64,000 nt of DNA from Laterigemmans sp052161645 (GTDB taxonomy: Bacteria; Planctomycetota; Planctomycetia; Pirellulales; Pirellulaceae), in assembly GCA_052161645.1 (NCBI GenBank), contig CP197414.1. One strand, given 5' to 3'. Numbering within the stretch: the first letter of the stretch is position 1; the number at the start of each line of letters is the position of its first letter. A program made the translations under genes and the position numbers. The notes below the pieces were generated by a model, which worked only from the letters and a program-made list of their open reading frames with translations, searched no databases and was not told where the DNA came from. Shown one piece after another: positions 51,287-60,326 of the stretch.

Positions 51287-52516
51287 CTAGTCCTCTTGAA
51301 CTTCTTTAAGATCGATGGTGTTATCGGTCACCCGCCAATCGGCAAAGAACTGTTGACCCGTTGTTGCGGGCCTTGCGCCCTCAACAGTGATTTTTTCGAT
51401 AGCGGGAAGCCAGTCGTAATGTGCATTCATGTTTTCACACATCAGCAATGCGCCCATGCGGTAAACGCCAGGGTTCAAAGTCAGCTGGGGAATTCGTGCT
51501 TCAACGACGATCGACTTCCCTGCCAATATCGATAGTTTCGTCGGAATGACGAAGTTGTTGCATTCTGCGATTCGCTCACCGCTAACGGTACTAAAGTAGA
51601 TATCAACGACTAACGAGTTGATCGTTTGGTTTGCGCTGATGCCCAAGCGAACTGTTAGGCTCTCCGCAAACTGAAATGCCGTCGTTGAAATGTCATCCGT
51701 TCGAAAACACTCGAACGATGTGATGCGGGCTTCACCGGTGCCGCGCCGGCCTTGTTCGTCGATATCAAAAACTGAATAGTAGGCATTGATGGCTTCGGGA
51801 GTCACTCCCTGAAACGTACAACTCCCTCCTTGTAGGACGATCGTTCTGTCTGCCAATCGACTCACATGTGGCATCGAATGCGAAACGAAGATGACGGCGG
51901 TATCCTGCATCAACTGGGAGATTTTGTTGTAGCACTTCGTTCGAAATCCTGCATCGCCGACCGCCAAGACTTCATCAATGATGAGTACATCGGGTCGCAT
52001 TTCGGAGGCGATGGCGAACCCTAGTCGCACTTTCATCCCACTGCTGTAGGTTTGCACTGGAGCGTCGATTGCATCGCCAATTTCTGCAAAATCAATGATC
52101 TCATCCAGTTGGTGCTCAATCTCTCGTTTCGACATGCCCAGGATCGAGCCGTTAACGTAGATGTTCTCTCTACCCGTGAGAACTGGGTGGAAGCCAGCGC
52201 CAAGTTCGATCAACGCACCAACACGCCCGCGGATACGAACACGGCCGCTATCGGGTTTGATCAATCCGTTGAGCATCTTTAGCAGAGTGCTCTTCCCCGC
52301 ACCATTGGGGCCGATAAGTCCCAAGCATTCGCCACGGCGAAGCTGAAATGAAACATCATCAACCGCCCAAAATTCTCCAGGTCGCAGTTCACTGTCGCTT
52401 GCTGACTGACCGGCAAACTCGCTCGCAAGATCTCGAACGCCGTACCACAGCGAGCGTTTCAAGTCGCGACAATATCGCTTACTGACGTGTTCGACGTCGA
52501 CTAGTACTTCGCTCAT
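51287..52516 (-). CDS. wzt: ABC transporter ATPase for polysaccharide export, Wzt type with C-terminal carbohydrate-binding domain
   Basis: A 409-aa protein. Residues about 1-250 are the ATPase: Walker A GPNGAGKSTLLKML, GAGFHPVLTGRENIYVNGSI, signature YSSGMKVRLGFAIA, Walker B VLIIDEVLAVGD and switch FVSHS. About 150 residues follow (ITSFECFRTDDISTTAFQFA, YFSTVSGERIAECNNFVIPT), the beta-sandwich Wzt C-terminal domain that binds the chain end of the O-polysaccharide. It is separated from the permease gene by 4 bp. Together they export an undecaprenyl-linked, finished polymer across the inner membrane. Confidence 0.93.
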   Translation of the reverse strand: MSEVLVDVEHVSKRYCRDLKRSLWYGVRDLASEFAGQSASDSELRPGEFWAVDDVSFQLRRGECLGLIGPNGAGKSTLLKMLNGLIKPDSGRVRIRGRVGALIELGAGFHPVLTGRENIYVNGSILGMSKREIEHQLDEIIDFAEIGDAIDAPVQTYSSGMKVRLGFAIASEMRPDVLIIDEVLAVGDAGFRTKCYNKISQLMQDTAVIFVSHSMPHVSRLADRTIVLQGGSCTFQGVTPEAINAYYSVFDIDEQGRRGTGEARITSFECFRTDDISTTAFQFAESLTVRLGISANQTINSLVVDIYFSTVSGERIAECNNFVIPTKLSILAGKSIVVEARIPQLTLNPGVYRMGALLMCENMNAHYDWLPAIEKITVEGARPATTGQQFFADWRVTDNTIDLKEVQED

Positions 52517-52520
52517 TGAC

Positions 52521-53441
52521 TCACGCGCTCATCCGGGCAATTAGGTGCGGCAACGCCAGTCGGTAGCTAACCCAGGCCACAACCAAGAACATAAGCATCA
52601 AGCAAGTTACGATCAAAAAGTCACCACTTCGCGAAAGGTCTCCCGTTGTCAACATTTCTCGTGTGGTCAGTAACAGTGGACTCACCGGATTCATCCAATT
52701 AAGTAGTGAGCCAGGCCAACTCGTTGGCGGAGGATAGACAACCGGTGTCAAGAAGAACCAGAAGGTCGTGAGCATCACCAAGCCGCGACTGACGTCTTGG
52801 TACAGCATTCCCACCGGGACCAACAATAGTCCGATGGTAAAGCCGAGCATCAGCACTGACAAGATTCCAAGCGGCGCCAACAGGGCCGTCCAGGGAAGCG
52901 ATTGCTGATACCAAAGGAATACTCCGGCCAACAACAGGAGGCGAACGGCTGTGTTGAAGAGCACCTGCCCAAATCCGGCGATCAGCAACGCTTCTCGCGG
53001 AAAATTGATCTTCGTCAACATCGACGCTGCGTCGCGGATGACTTGCAACGGGCTGTTGAGCGCACCGGCAAAGCCCTCCCAAAGCAATACGCCAGTTAAA
53101 ACAAAAACGGGGTACGGAACTGGTGTGTCGCCAACATTCATGATCCCCTGTTTGTTCAAGAACACCCACACCGCCATAGTAGCCAGCGGTGGTAGAAAGA
53201 CCCAAAGGTATCCCAAGTACGACAGTCGATACTGTGCGCTCAGATCGCGAACGAACAATCGCCACGCGAGTTCGCGCGAGGCGCGTAGATCGTGCACCAT
53301 CTCTCGGATCAGACGCCTCGGACGGCGAAGCAACGAATCGGCCGTGTAAATCGCTTCCGTTAATTGATCGTGTTCCAGAGTTTCACCGCGTATTTCTACC
53401 GTTGACTCGCCTGAGTTGGGTGGGTGCTTGTGGTGTGTCAT
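52521..53441 (-). CDS. wzm: ABC-2 type polysaccharide export permease, Wzm type
   Basis: A 306-aa protein with six hydrophobic segments: AQYRLSYLGYLWVFLPPLAT, VFVLTGVLLWEGFAGAL, ALLAPLGILSVLMLGFTIGL, VMLTTFWFFLTPVVYP and FLIVTCLMLMFLVVAWVSYR. The preceding cytoplasmic DLSAQYRLSYLG belongs to the ABC2_membrane family. Its ATG overlaps the TGA of the isomerase gene (ATGA), and the ATPase follows 4 bp downstream. Confidence 0.92.
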   Translation of the reverse strand: MTHHKHPPNSGESTVEIRGETLEHDQLTEAIYTADSLLRRPRRLIREMVHDLRASRELAWRLFVRDLSAQYRLSYLGYLWVFLPPLATMAVWVFLNKQGIMNVGDTPVPYPVFVLTGVLLWEGFAGALNSPLQVIRDAASMLTKINFPREALLIAGFGQVLFNTAVRLLLLAGVFLWYQQSLPWTALLAPLGILSVLMLGFTIGLLLVPVGMLYQDVSRGLVMLTTFWFFLTPVVYPPPTSWPGSLLNWMNPVSPLLLTTREMLTTGDLSRSGDFLIVTCLMLMFLVVAWVSYRLALPHLIARMSA

Positions 53442-54448
53442 GCTAGGCCCGCCCTGACGAGGTCGTGCAGATGAATCGCACCAACAACCTTTTGAGTTTC
53501 ATCGAGAACAGGAAGTACAGAAACCGCCCGCTGCTGCATTTCGTGAAGTGCTTCTGCCGCCAAGCATCCTGCATACGTGGTCTTCGGTCGAAGTGTCATC
53601 GCGTCACCGACGCGCATGGAAAGAGGATTGTCGTTTTTTTCTAACAACCGTCTCAGGTCACCATCGGTGAAGATTCCTTCCATCGTTCCTGAATCATCCG
53701 CGACAATGATTGCCCCGAGACGCTTGTCGCTCATTTCACATATTGCAGCTCGAAGTGGCAGGTCCGACTGAACTACCGGGAGGGTGTCTCCGTCATGCAT
53801 CAGATCGCGCACGTACAGGAGTAACTTTCTCCCTAAGTGGCCACCGGGATGAAAGCTGGCAAATTGCTCACGCGTAAATCCCCTCGCCTCCACCAGAGCC
53901 GCCGCCAAAGCATCGCCCATTGCGAGCATCGCAGTGGTGCTGCACATGGGAGCCACCCCAAGTGGGTCCGCCTCCTGTTCCACTTCTATCTCAAGCACCA
54001 AATCGCTTCGCGTTCCAAGCGACGACTTTCGCTGCCCGGTGATTGAGATTAGCAGCACACCCAACCGCTTTAGCTGGGGAAGCAGGTTGAGGACTTCCTC
54101 CGTTTCCCCACTTGAGGACAGGGCTATTGCGATGTCGTCTGGGGCAACGATCCCAAGGTCGCCATGGCAAGCCTCGACGGGATGCAAGAAAAAAGCAGGT
54201 GTGCCAGTGCTGCAAAACGTTGCAGCCATCTTTCTGCCCACAAGTCCTGACTTTCCCATGCCAACGACGATAACACGTCCCGTGCATCGAAGAACTTGTT
54301 CCACGACTGCCACACTTGTCCTATCGACTCTCTCTGAAAGCCGAAGCAACGTTTGTGCTTCCGCCGCAATTGTTTTGCGAATGCGGTCAAACGTGTTTTC
54401 CCTCGTTTGCGTCAGCGTTTCGACATCTACTTCCATATCCTGATTCAT
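53438..54448 (-). CDS. kdsD: D-arabinose-5-phosphate isomerase (KdsD/KpsF family)
   Basis: A 336-aa protein with an N-terminal SIS isomerase domain (VIVVGMGKSGLVGRKMAATF, ALSSSGETEEVLNLLPQLKR, HPGGHLGRKLLLYVRDLM) and two C-terminal CBS domains (RLGAIIVADDSGTMEGIFTD, AVSVLPVLDETQKVVGAIHL). This length and order are those of KdsD/KpsF, which makes arabinose-5-phosphate, the first step to CMP-Kdo. A copy inside an export operon is usual for capsules with a Kdo linker. It overlaps both neighbours by 4 bp. Confidence 0.92.
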   Translation of the reverse strand: MNQDMEVDVETLTQTRENTFDRIRKTIAAEAQTLLRLSERVDRTSVAVVEQVLRCTGRVIVVGMGKSGLVGRKMAATFCSTGTPAFFLHPVEACHGDLGIVAPDDIAIALSSSGETEEVLNLLPQLKRLGVLLISITGQRKSSLGTRSDLVLEIEVEQEADPLGVAPMCSTTAMLAMGDALAAALVEARGFTREQFASFHPGGHLGRKLLLYVRDLMHDGDTLPVVQSDLPLRAAICEMSDKRLGAIIVADDSGTMEGIFTDGDLRRLLEKNDNPLSMRVGDAMTLRPKTTYAGCLAAEALHEMQQRAVSVLPVLDETQKVVGAIHLHDLVRAGLA

Positions 54449-55545
54449 TCTTTCGGCTCAGATGCTGACAAAACCGATAAACCGGACGGTTGACTGCTGC
54501 TTGTAAACTCACGCGGCGAGGTAAGCAGGATGTTAGACAACGCAACCGCCGCTCCATAGGCGAGTCCGAGCCCTCGGGCGATTGCACGTACACTTCCGAA
54601 CCACAGGAAGTTCCACATTGATGCTCCACCTTGCCTCGCCAAACGCATCGTGATCGGAAAATGAAGTGCGATCAACAGCAGAGCCAACGCTACGACAAGG
54701 AAACTGAGTCTCGCGTCGGCAAGGAGTAGCGTCGGGGCCAAGATCAGACACAACAAACCGACCGGTGGCGGGAGAAAGTCAAGTATCCCTGAATAGGAAT
54801 CACCTCCGGCTTTCGTCGGGTGCTGTCGATACAGCATTATGCGATAATACCCCTGGCGACACTGTGTCTTCAGGTATCGCCACAGATTTCGCGGGTGATG
54901 ATGGCCGACTCGGGATTCGAGCTCGAAGTTCAAACGGTGTCCAGCGGCTCGCACGCGGTAAGAGAACTCGGCGTCTTGGGCTAGCTTGAGCGCTTCGTTG
55001 AAACCGCCAAGCTCCTCAAGCACGCTGCGGCGATAGATGACGTTGAAAGTTGCCAAGAAATCGACTTCTCGCTTCATGCGACGATGGCGTGCCACGATCT
55101 CTTCGTGGATCAGCGTGGCGACGAGCGAATCTGGGTAGAGGTTTGTATAGCTGCCTCCGACTCCAGCGACCGTTGGTGTACCGCCTTTAGGCGGATCGCA
55201 TGCGACCATGCCGGCTGAAGCCGGGACACCAACGTGCGCGAGCAAGCGAGCGAGCGCATCGGGTTCAGCCACGCAGTCGCTGTCGATGAACCAAATCAGT
55301 TCCGTATCCGCCGTTTGCCAGCCCAAATTGCGCGCCGCACCTGGGCCTTGCCCGGTTCCTTGAATGACTCGCACTGGATATCGAGCGGCGATATCGGACG
55401 TTGCATCCGTGGATCCGTCGTCAACGAAAATGATTTCCTCAAGCTCGCCCGACTCTTTCAGCGGCACGACCGAAGACAAACAACGATCCAACGTTGATGC
55501 GCAATTGCGTCCAGGAATGACCAGCGTGACGGCTTGCGTGATCAT
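54445..55545 (-). CDS. Family 2 glycosyltransferase with a repeat-derived in-frame insertion
   Basis: The ATG at 55545 is preferred because GGGAGG lies 7 nt upstream and it overlaps the DUF2304 stop by 4 bp. The 366-aa protein has VTLVIPGRNCASTLDRCLSS, EIIFVDDGSTDATSDIAARY (first Asp pair) and LIWFIDSDCVAEPDALARLL (DxD). Two or three membrane helices lie near the C-terminus (LLCLILAPTLLLADARLSFL). Immediately after the DxD helix, residues GVPASAGMVACDPPKGGTPT are encoded by a palindromic dispersed repeat (55172-55233). After it VAGVGGSYTNLYPDS resumes the family pattern. Function probably survives since the insertion falls in a surface loop; this is inference. Confidence 0.9.
   Translation of the reverse strand: MITQAVTLVIPGRNCASTLDRCLSSVVPLKESGELEEIIFVDDGSTDATSDIAARYPVRVIQGTGQGPGAARNLGWQTADTELIWFIDSDCVAEPDALARLLAHVGVPASAGMVACDPPKGGTPTVAGVGGSYTNLYPDSLVATLIHEEIVARHRRMKREVDFLATFNVIYRRSVLEELGGFNEALKLAQDAEFSYRVRAAGHRLNFELESRVGHHHPRNLWRYLKTQCRQGYYRIMLYRQHPTKAGGDSYSGILDFLPPPVGLLCLILAPTLLLADARLSFLVVALALLLIALHFPITMRLARQGGASMWNFLWFGSVRAIARGLGLAYGAAVALSNILLTSPREFTSSSQPSGLSVLSASEPKE
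55172..55233. repeat. Palindromic repeat family A inserted in a coding sequence
   Basis: The 62-bp element has perfect terminal arms GTTGGTGT/ACACCAAC and internal CCTTTAGGCGGATC and CCGGCTGAAGCCGGGACACC. The copies at 19278-19402 have GCTGGTGT/ACACCAGC, CCTTTAGGCGATCC and CCGGCTAAAGCCGGGACACC in the same order. It is translated in frame in the minus direction. Confidence 0.88.
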
Positions 55546-55940
55546 GATCCGCCTCCCATCTCGCTGTGAGATGAGGACGACATCTTTCCATTGTTGTCGG
55601 CTAATCCAACACCGGCGGTGGGACCACGCAGCGCATCGCGGCGAACGAGTTCCACCAGGTCGCGGCGGAGAACGTAGTTGCGGCCGTAAAGGTAAAACAT
55701 CGCTCCGGTGGAGAGCAACATAAAAGCATAGAAGACCAAATCGGTGCCACGACCGATGCCCATCCAAGTCGCGATTCGAGTCGTTACACTCGGCAGCAAG
55801 ATGATCGCAATGCCGACTAACCAGACGACTTCGCGGAGCAAATGGATCGGTTGGTGGTTACGTAGGTATGCGCGAATTTCGAGCACAGCCAGTAACGCTA
55901 GGATCGGAATTGTGAGCAGCTGGAACAAATTCATTTCCAC
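55542..55940 (-). CDS. DUF2304 family membrane protein
   Basis: A 132-aa protein with three helices (LFQLLTIPILALLAVLEIRA, LLREVVWLVGIAIILLP, LVFYAFMLLSTGAMFYLYGR) and a polar tail. DUF2304 proteins sit next to DPM1-like glycosyltransferases in many genomes, as here: the upstream GT2 gene overlaps it by 10 bp. They are likely partners of a polyprenyl-phosphate-sugar synthase, but no activity is proven. Confidence 0.85.
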   Translation of the reverse strand: MEMNLFQLLTIPILALLAVLEIRAYLRNHQPIHLLREVVWLVGIAIILLPSVTTRIATWMGIGRGTDLVFYAFMLLSTGAMFYLYGRNYVLRRDLVELVRRDALRGPTAGVGLADNNGKMSSSSHSEMGGGS

Positions 55941-56623
55941 AACCTCCCGGCCAGAAGTTGCCCCGAGATGCGAACAGCGTCCCAGGAACTTTGCCCCTTC
56001 GCCAGTGTCGCCGCGTGATAGCGGACCGTCACGGGAACTTCGACGTAACGTAGTTTATGTTTGGCAATTTGATCAAGAATCTCCGAGGCGTGCGCCATCC
56101 GCGGTTGTCGAATCCGAATCTGCTCAGCCGCCTTCCGCGAGAAGACTCGAAAACCGTTATGCGTATCGGTCAACATCATACCATTGGTCAGCCGCGTAAA
56201 CACGACGGCCAGTTTCAACAGCAGCCGTCGGGACCAGGGCATGTTTTTTGTCGCCCCGAGAAACCGTGAGCCGAGTGCCACATCAGCTTGCCCGCTCAAA
56301 ACTGGTTGCACCATCTGCGGAATGTCCGTCGCGTCGTGCTGGCCATCCGCATCGAAAGTAACGATAACCTCGGCCCCGTGCGACAAAGCAAAGTCAATGC
56401 CAGTCTGCAAAGCCGCCCCCTGGCCGCAGTTGACCGGGTGCCGCAGGACCCAAACCGGTAAGGAGCAAGCAACGTCAAAAGTATCATCCCTCGATCCATC
56501 GTCGACAACGACGATGGAGGCCAAGCCGGTGATCGACTTTAAAGTATTGGCCAGCCGACTGCCTTCGTTATAGGCAGCGACAACGATCCAGAAATCTGCT
56601 CCGTATTTTACCGATTGCGTCAT
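55931..56623 (-). CDS. DPM1-like family 2 glycosyltransferase (polyprenyl-phosphate sugar synthase type)
   Basis: The ATG at 56623 is chosen because GGAG lies 8 nt upstream and it overlaps the previous stop as ATGA. The 230-aa product has FWIVVAAYNEGSRLANTLKS, SIVVVDDGSRDDTFDVACSL, GAALQTGIDFALSHGAEVIV and VTFDADGQHDATDIPQMVQP, with the DGQHD motif of dolichyl- or undecaprenyl-phosphate mannose/glucose synthases. It could supply the lipid-linked sugar used by the GT-C protein encoded just upstream. Confidence 0.9.
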   Translation of the reverse strand: MTQSVKYGADFWIVVAAYNEGSRLANTLKSITGLASIVVVDDGSRDDTFDVACSLPVWVLRHPVNCGQGAALQTGIDFALSHGAEVIVTFDADGQHDATDIPQMVQPVLSGQADVALGSRFLGATKNMPWSRRLLLKLAVVFTRLTNGMMLTDTHNGFRVFSRKAAEQIRIRQPRMAHASEILDQIAKHKLRYVEVPVTVRYHAATLAKGQSSWDAVRISGQLLAGRLWK

Positions 56624-58785
56624 GGTTGAACTCCGTCGATGCATGGTTCGCCACGCTGGTAACCGGTAAGACGTTTTGTTAGCTCTGGGATCAGCAATTC
56701 GTTCGGTTTGGATTTGGCGAGTGTCAAGGCTTGTGTCGCGACTTGGGTGGCGGCTTCGTATTCTCCTTTAGCGGCTAAGATTGCTGCCCAGGCGTCGAGT
56801 GTGTAGGCGCTTTGGGTAGCCATTAGTAGTTGCGTGGATTGCTCCTTGCTCCCAGCCCCCCTCTCTGAAGCAGCCTGAGGGGAACCATAATCCGCTTGGG
56901 AGTTTGCTTGGGGATTTTGATCCAAGTGGTAGTGCTCTCGAAGCAACTGTTCGGCGCGGTCGACATCTCTTAGTTGCGAATCACTGGTGGTTGCCAGCGT
57001 CCATGCTAATTGCCGCACGGCAACTACCAGACTTGGGGTGTCGACAAGTGTTTCTTCCCACATATCGATCGCTTGGGCTATTTTTCCTTGCCGTGAGTAA
57101 ACCAATGCAAGATTATACTTGGCAGTCGCATACTCCATGTCGACCGCAACTTTGAAGGCCAGCTCAGCGTCGTCAAGTCGATTCATTTTTAGATATATAG
57201 CTCCTAAATCGTTATGGACTTCTGGGTATTCGTTCGTTTTCGCCAGAGCCCGCATTAGCAAGGTGATTGCATCTTCGTGCCGCTCGATATGCTGGAGGCA
57301 ATCCGCTAAACCGATGTCGTAAAGAGGAACACTAACATTAGAGTAGCCAACCGCTTTGACCATCGGTTTCAATGCAGACTTACGATCCCCGCGTTGGATG
57401 TGCTCGCGACCGATATGATACCAAGCACGTGGGTTTTTCGGTGAAGCATCCGCTGCGGTTTGCCAAAGGATTAACCCGTCTCGATAGTCGAGGTTGCGAA
57501 TATGCGTACGCCACGACAACAGACTGATGAACGCAGCAGTTGTACAAACAAAGGCCACACCTAAGACCGCAGGACGCTCAGCGTTGCGTAGTAGGCCGCG
57601 TACAACGCACCACCCGAGCAAACCGATCCCGGCGATGACAACTGCCGAGGGAAGGTACATGCGATGCTCAAAGGCAATGTCGGCAATCGGCATGATACTG
57701 CTGGTGGGCGCTAGAATCAAAAAGAACGTCAAGATCAACCAGCCTGTGAGTCCAAAGCCGAATTTGCTGTTTTTCGCGACGCAGCGTGTGTACGCCACCG
57801 CGGCGAAACCAATCAGCCCCAGCAGCGAAGCCCCCAGCGACAAATAAATCCAGGGATTATCTTGGATTCGCCACACGTAATCGAAGCAAAGTTGCTTTGG
57901 CCACACCGTCAGCCCTAGATAGTGCCAGATAACTTCCGGCTGGGTTCGAAGATACTGCCACGGCGAAATGCTTTTAAGTCCGATCCCCATTGAGCTTTCC
58001 GCCGTACGCACCGGATCAAACCATCGTAAAACGCTGGGCATGAACCAGATGTAAGGCGAGAGCAAGAGCGCGTAAGGAAGCCAGCGCCGCTTGACAATCC
58101 CCCTCCACATGTCTCGTGTGACTAAACAATCAAAGAGCAGGACCGCTAGCGGCGCGCTGGCAAAAATCTCCTTCGACATTAATCCGATCCATGCCATCGG
58201 CAAGATGATCGCGCAGCCCAACCATTTTCGCCCGTCTAAAACGAACAGCATTCCGACCCAAACTCCCAGGTACCCCATCGAGGCAAGCGATTCGTAACGC
58301 TGGACGACATTGGTGACGGCTTGGGTGGTTAGCGGGTGGACAACCCAGGCGGTTGAAATGAAGCCAGCCATCAATAGCGCGGAATAGGTCACTTGCGGCT
58401 GGTTTTCCTGTTTCCAATATTTGTGATAAAGTCGCCACGTCAGCAGGCAACCAGCTATCAGGAGAAACCCATTGGTGAGATGGATCACCAAGTTAACAAC
58501 GTGGTAGGCGTACGGCTCAGCGCCAGAGAAGTAATAATTGATTGCAAAAGAATAAAGACCAACTGGACGATTGTTGTGCAGGAAATTATCAAGCGGCCAC
58601 AATTGACGGATTCGCTCGTTGTCGACAATGTTGCCGTAGTCGTCAAAATGAAAGACGCCATCGAGCGATCCTCGCCAGACAAACATCCAAAACGAACTCA
58701 GCATCAAGGTGACCCCGATGATCAGCGCCAGCCCCGGTTGGGATTGTTGCCGTTTTTCGTTATCGCTGAGGGCGGTTTGCGTCAT
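56620..58785 (-). CDS. GT-C type membrane protein with TPR repeats (TMTC-like)
   Basis: A 721-aa protein. The first 450 residues carry about ten helices with luminal-side motifs FHFDDYGNIVDNERIRQLWP and NNRPVGLYSFAINYYFSGAE, as in TMTC/DUF1736-type glycosyltransferases. The C-terminal part is TPR solenoid: NPRAWYHIGREHIQRGDRKS, EVHNDLGAIYLKMNRLDDAE and AKYNLALVYSRQGKIAQAID. Eukaryotic TMTCs are O-mannosyltransferases using dolichyl-phosphate-mannose; a related use of a polyprenyl-phosphate sugar is plausible with the DPM1-like gene next door. It is the first gene of the polysaccharide operon. A low-complexity region around residue 630 separates the last repeats. Confidence 0.82.
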   Translation of the reverse strand: MTQTALSDNEKRQQSQPGLALIIGVTLMLSSFWMFVWRGSLDGVFHFDDYGNIVDNERIRQLWPLDNFLHNNRPVGLYSFAINYYFSGAEPYAYHVVNLVIHLTNGFLLIAGCLLTWRLYHKYWKQENQPQVTYSALLMAGFISTAWVVHPLTTQAVTNVVQRYESLASMGYLGVWVGMLFVLDGRKWLGCAIILPMAWIGLMSKEIFASAPLAVLLFDCLVTRDMWRGIVKRRWLPYALLLSPYIWFMPSVLRWFDPVRTAESSMGIGLKSISPWQYLRTQPEVIWHYLGLTVWPKQLCFDYVWRIQDNPWIYLSLGASLLGLIGFAAVAYTRCVAKNSKFGFGLTGWLILTFFLILAPTSSIMPIADIAFEHRMYLPSAVVIAGIGLLGWCVVRGLLRNAERPAVLGVAFVCTTAAFISLLSWRTHIRNLDYRDGLILWQTAADASPKNPRAWYHIGREHIQRGDRKSALKPMVKAVGYSNVSVPLYDIGLADCLQHIERHEDAITLLMRALAKTNEYPEVHNDLGAIYLKMNRLDDAELAFKVAVDMEYATAKYNLALVYSRQGKIAQAIDMWEETLVDTPSLVVAVRQLAWTLATTSDSQLRDVDRAEQLLREHYHLDQNPQANSQADYGSPQAASERGAGSKEQSTQLLMATQSAYTLDAWAAILAAKGEYEAATQVATQALTLAKSKPNELLIPELTKRLTGYQRGEPCIDGVQP

Positions 58786-59006
58786 CTCAAAATCGGGCGA
58801 TTCGCGTTGGAGCCGTGAAAGTCGAGTTTACAAGACGATATTGTATATGCAATCAGGTTGCCTGTAAGGGACAGAGTGCAAATTAGAGCCGTTTTCTCGC
58901 TCCTCGATTTTATGCCGCGTCAATGCGCGGTGCACAGCTTACGAGCCGCTGTTCATGCAGTGTTCAGTCGTGGGGAAATTGCAAAACGTGCGTTGTGGCG
59001 TCATTG

Positions 59007-59393
59007 CTAATCCGCCCGTTGCGTCTCCGAAACAGCGTGTTCAAAGCGTGTTTTCACTCCTGTTAACGGGGCTGCCATATACCCCGCCGTAACTTCAATG
59101 ACGTGGGCGACTTCTCTGACTTTTGGGACCACGATTTGCCACGGAGTTACGGCCGTTCGTACTTCTAAGACTTCTAAATCTTTACTTAGGAAAATCAGAT
59201 CAATTGGGAAACGCATCCACATCGTGTGTACCGATCGGCAGTTCCGCAGCAGTAGCCCACTTTCAGAATCGAGTGGCCGAGCAAACTGTAGTCCGCGAAA
59301 GCGTTGCCAGAAGGTACTCGCGACGAACAAGCGTGGGAGTAAGACTTCACCCGTCTTCGCATCCTCCCATCGTCCTAGTACCGGAAATCGCAT
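59007..59393 (-). CDS. DUF192 family protein
   Basis: A 128-aa protein with the DUF192 pattern: LFVASTFWQRFRGLQFARPL, GLLLRNCRSVHTMWMRFPID, LIFLSKDLEVLEVRTAVTPW and VIEVTAGYMAAP. It starts 2 bp after the tadC stop and so belongs to the Tad pilus operon, a pairing seen in other bacteria. It has no signal peptide here. Its role in pilus biogenesis is not established. Confidence 0.88.
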   Translation of the reverse strand: MRFPVLGRWEDAKTGEVLLPRLFVASTFWQRFRGLQFARPLDSESGLLLRNCRSVHTMWMRFPIDLIFLSKDLEVLEVRTAVTPWQIVVPKVREVAHVIEVTAGYMAAPLTGVKTRFEHAVSETQRAD

Positions 59394-59395
59394 CG

Positions 59396-60322
59396 CTAGC
59401 CTCCAAAGGCCGAACGAGTAAATTGATCGAGTACTTGTACGATCTGGAAGATGATCGGTCCCAGCGACGCAATCATGATGCCTGGCAGAAAACAGGTAAT
59501 CAGCGGGAAAAGCAGTTTGACTGGCACGGCCATCGCCATCGCGAGAGCCCGTTCACGACGACGACTGCGTAGGTCATCCGCTTGGGCCCGTAACGTGGCG
59601 GCTAATCCTGCACCAACTTGCTCGGCATGAATCAACGCCGAGACAAAAATTCCAAACCAAGCGACATTAACGAGTTGATTCAATCGTTGTAGCGCATCAA
59701 TGCGACCGCGGCCGGTGAGGATTTCTAACCGAAACAAGCGAAAGTCATCGGCAAGGGGACGCTGCCGTCGCTGCGTCTCGAGCACGCGATCCAGTGCAGC
59801 ATCAAAGCTAAGTCCCGCTTCGGCAAGCGTTGCCAACAGGTCGAGGGCCAAGGGCAGGTCTTGTTCAATCTGTGTCACCCGCTTACGTCGACGTCCGCGT
59901 ACGATAACGGCAGGTAACGCGGACAAAACCGTAATTGCCGCGAGTGGGCTGAGCCAAACAAGAGGCAAGAAGACCTCGCCCACATTGCCTGGAATGGCAC
60001 GGAGGAGTGTTTCCAGTGAGGCTATTACTTGGCTTCGGTATATTGCAAAGGCCAAAATCAACGACAAGATAGTCGTGATTAAAGTTGCCAGTGAGAAAAG
60101 AACAACGGCATTGTTCCTACGAAAACCGGCCTGAAACAGCCACCAACCTAACCATGATCGCTGCGTTGGTAAGACTTCTTGATTGCCTCCATCGATCGCG
60201 GTTGCTCCCACCGCGAGTCGTTGTTCACTTTGAATCAACAGCCAGAGCCAACGCAGCAGCCAAATCGCGAGTGGCAAGCCCGTGAACATAAGTAGCAAGA
60301 CTATTACTTGCGAAACAGACAT
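59396..60322 (-). CDS. tadC: Tad pilus inner-membrane platform protein TadC (T2SF family)
   Basis: A 308-aa protein with an N-terminal helix pair (VIVLLLMFTGLPLAIWLLRW), then the T2SF domain: IEQDLPLALDLLATLAEAGL, SFDAALDRVLE and AWFGIFVSALIHAEQVGAGL, and C-terminal helices (LLFPLITCFLPGIMIASLGP). It is 4 bp downstream of the tadB gene. With TadB it forms the membrane platform that couples the CpaF ATPase to pilin assembly. Confidence 0.93.
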   Translation of the reverse strand: MSVSQVIVLLLMFTGLPLAIWLLRWLWLLIQSEQRLAVGATAIDGGNQEVLPTQRSWLGWWLFQAGFRRNNAVVLFSLATLITTILSLILAFAIYRSQVIASLETLLRAIPGNVGEVFLPLVWLSPLAAITVLSALPAVIVRGRRRKRVTQIEQDLPLALDLLATLAEAGLSFDAALDRVLETQRRQRPLADDFRLFRLEILTGRGRIDALQRLNQLVNVAWFGIFVSALIHAEQVGAGLAATLRAQADDLRSRRRERALAMAMAVPVKLLFPLITCFLPGIMIASLGPIIFQIVQVLDQFTRSAFGG

Positions 60323-60326
60323 TGCT

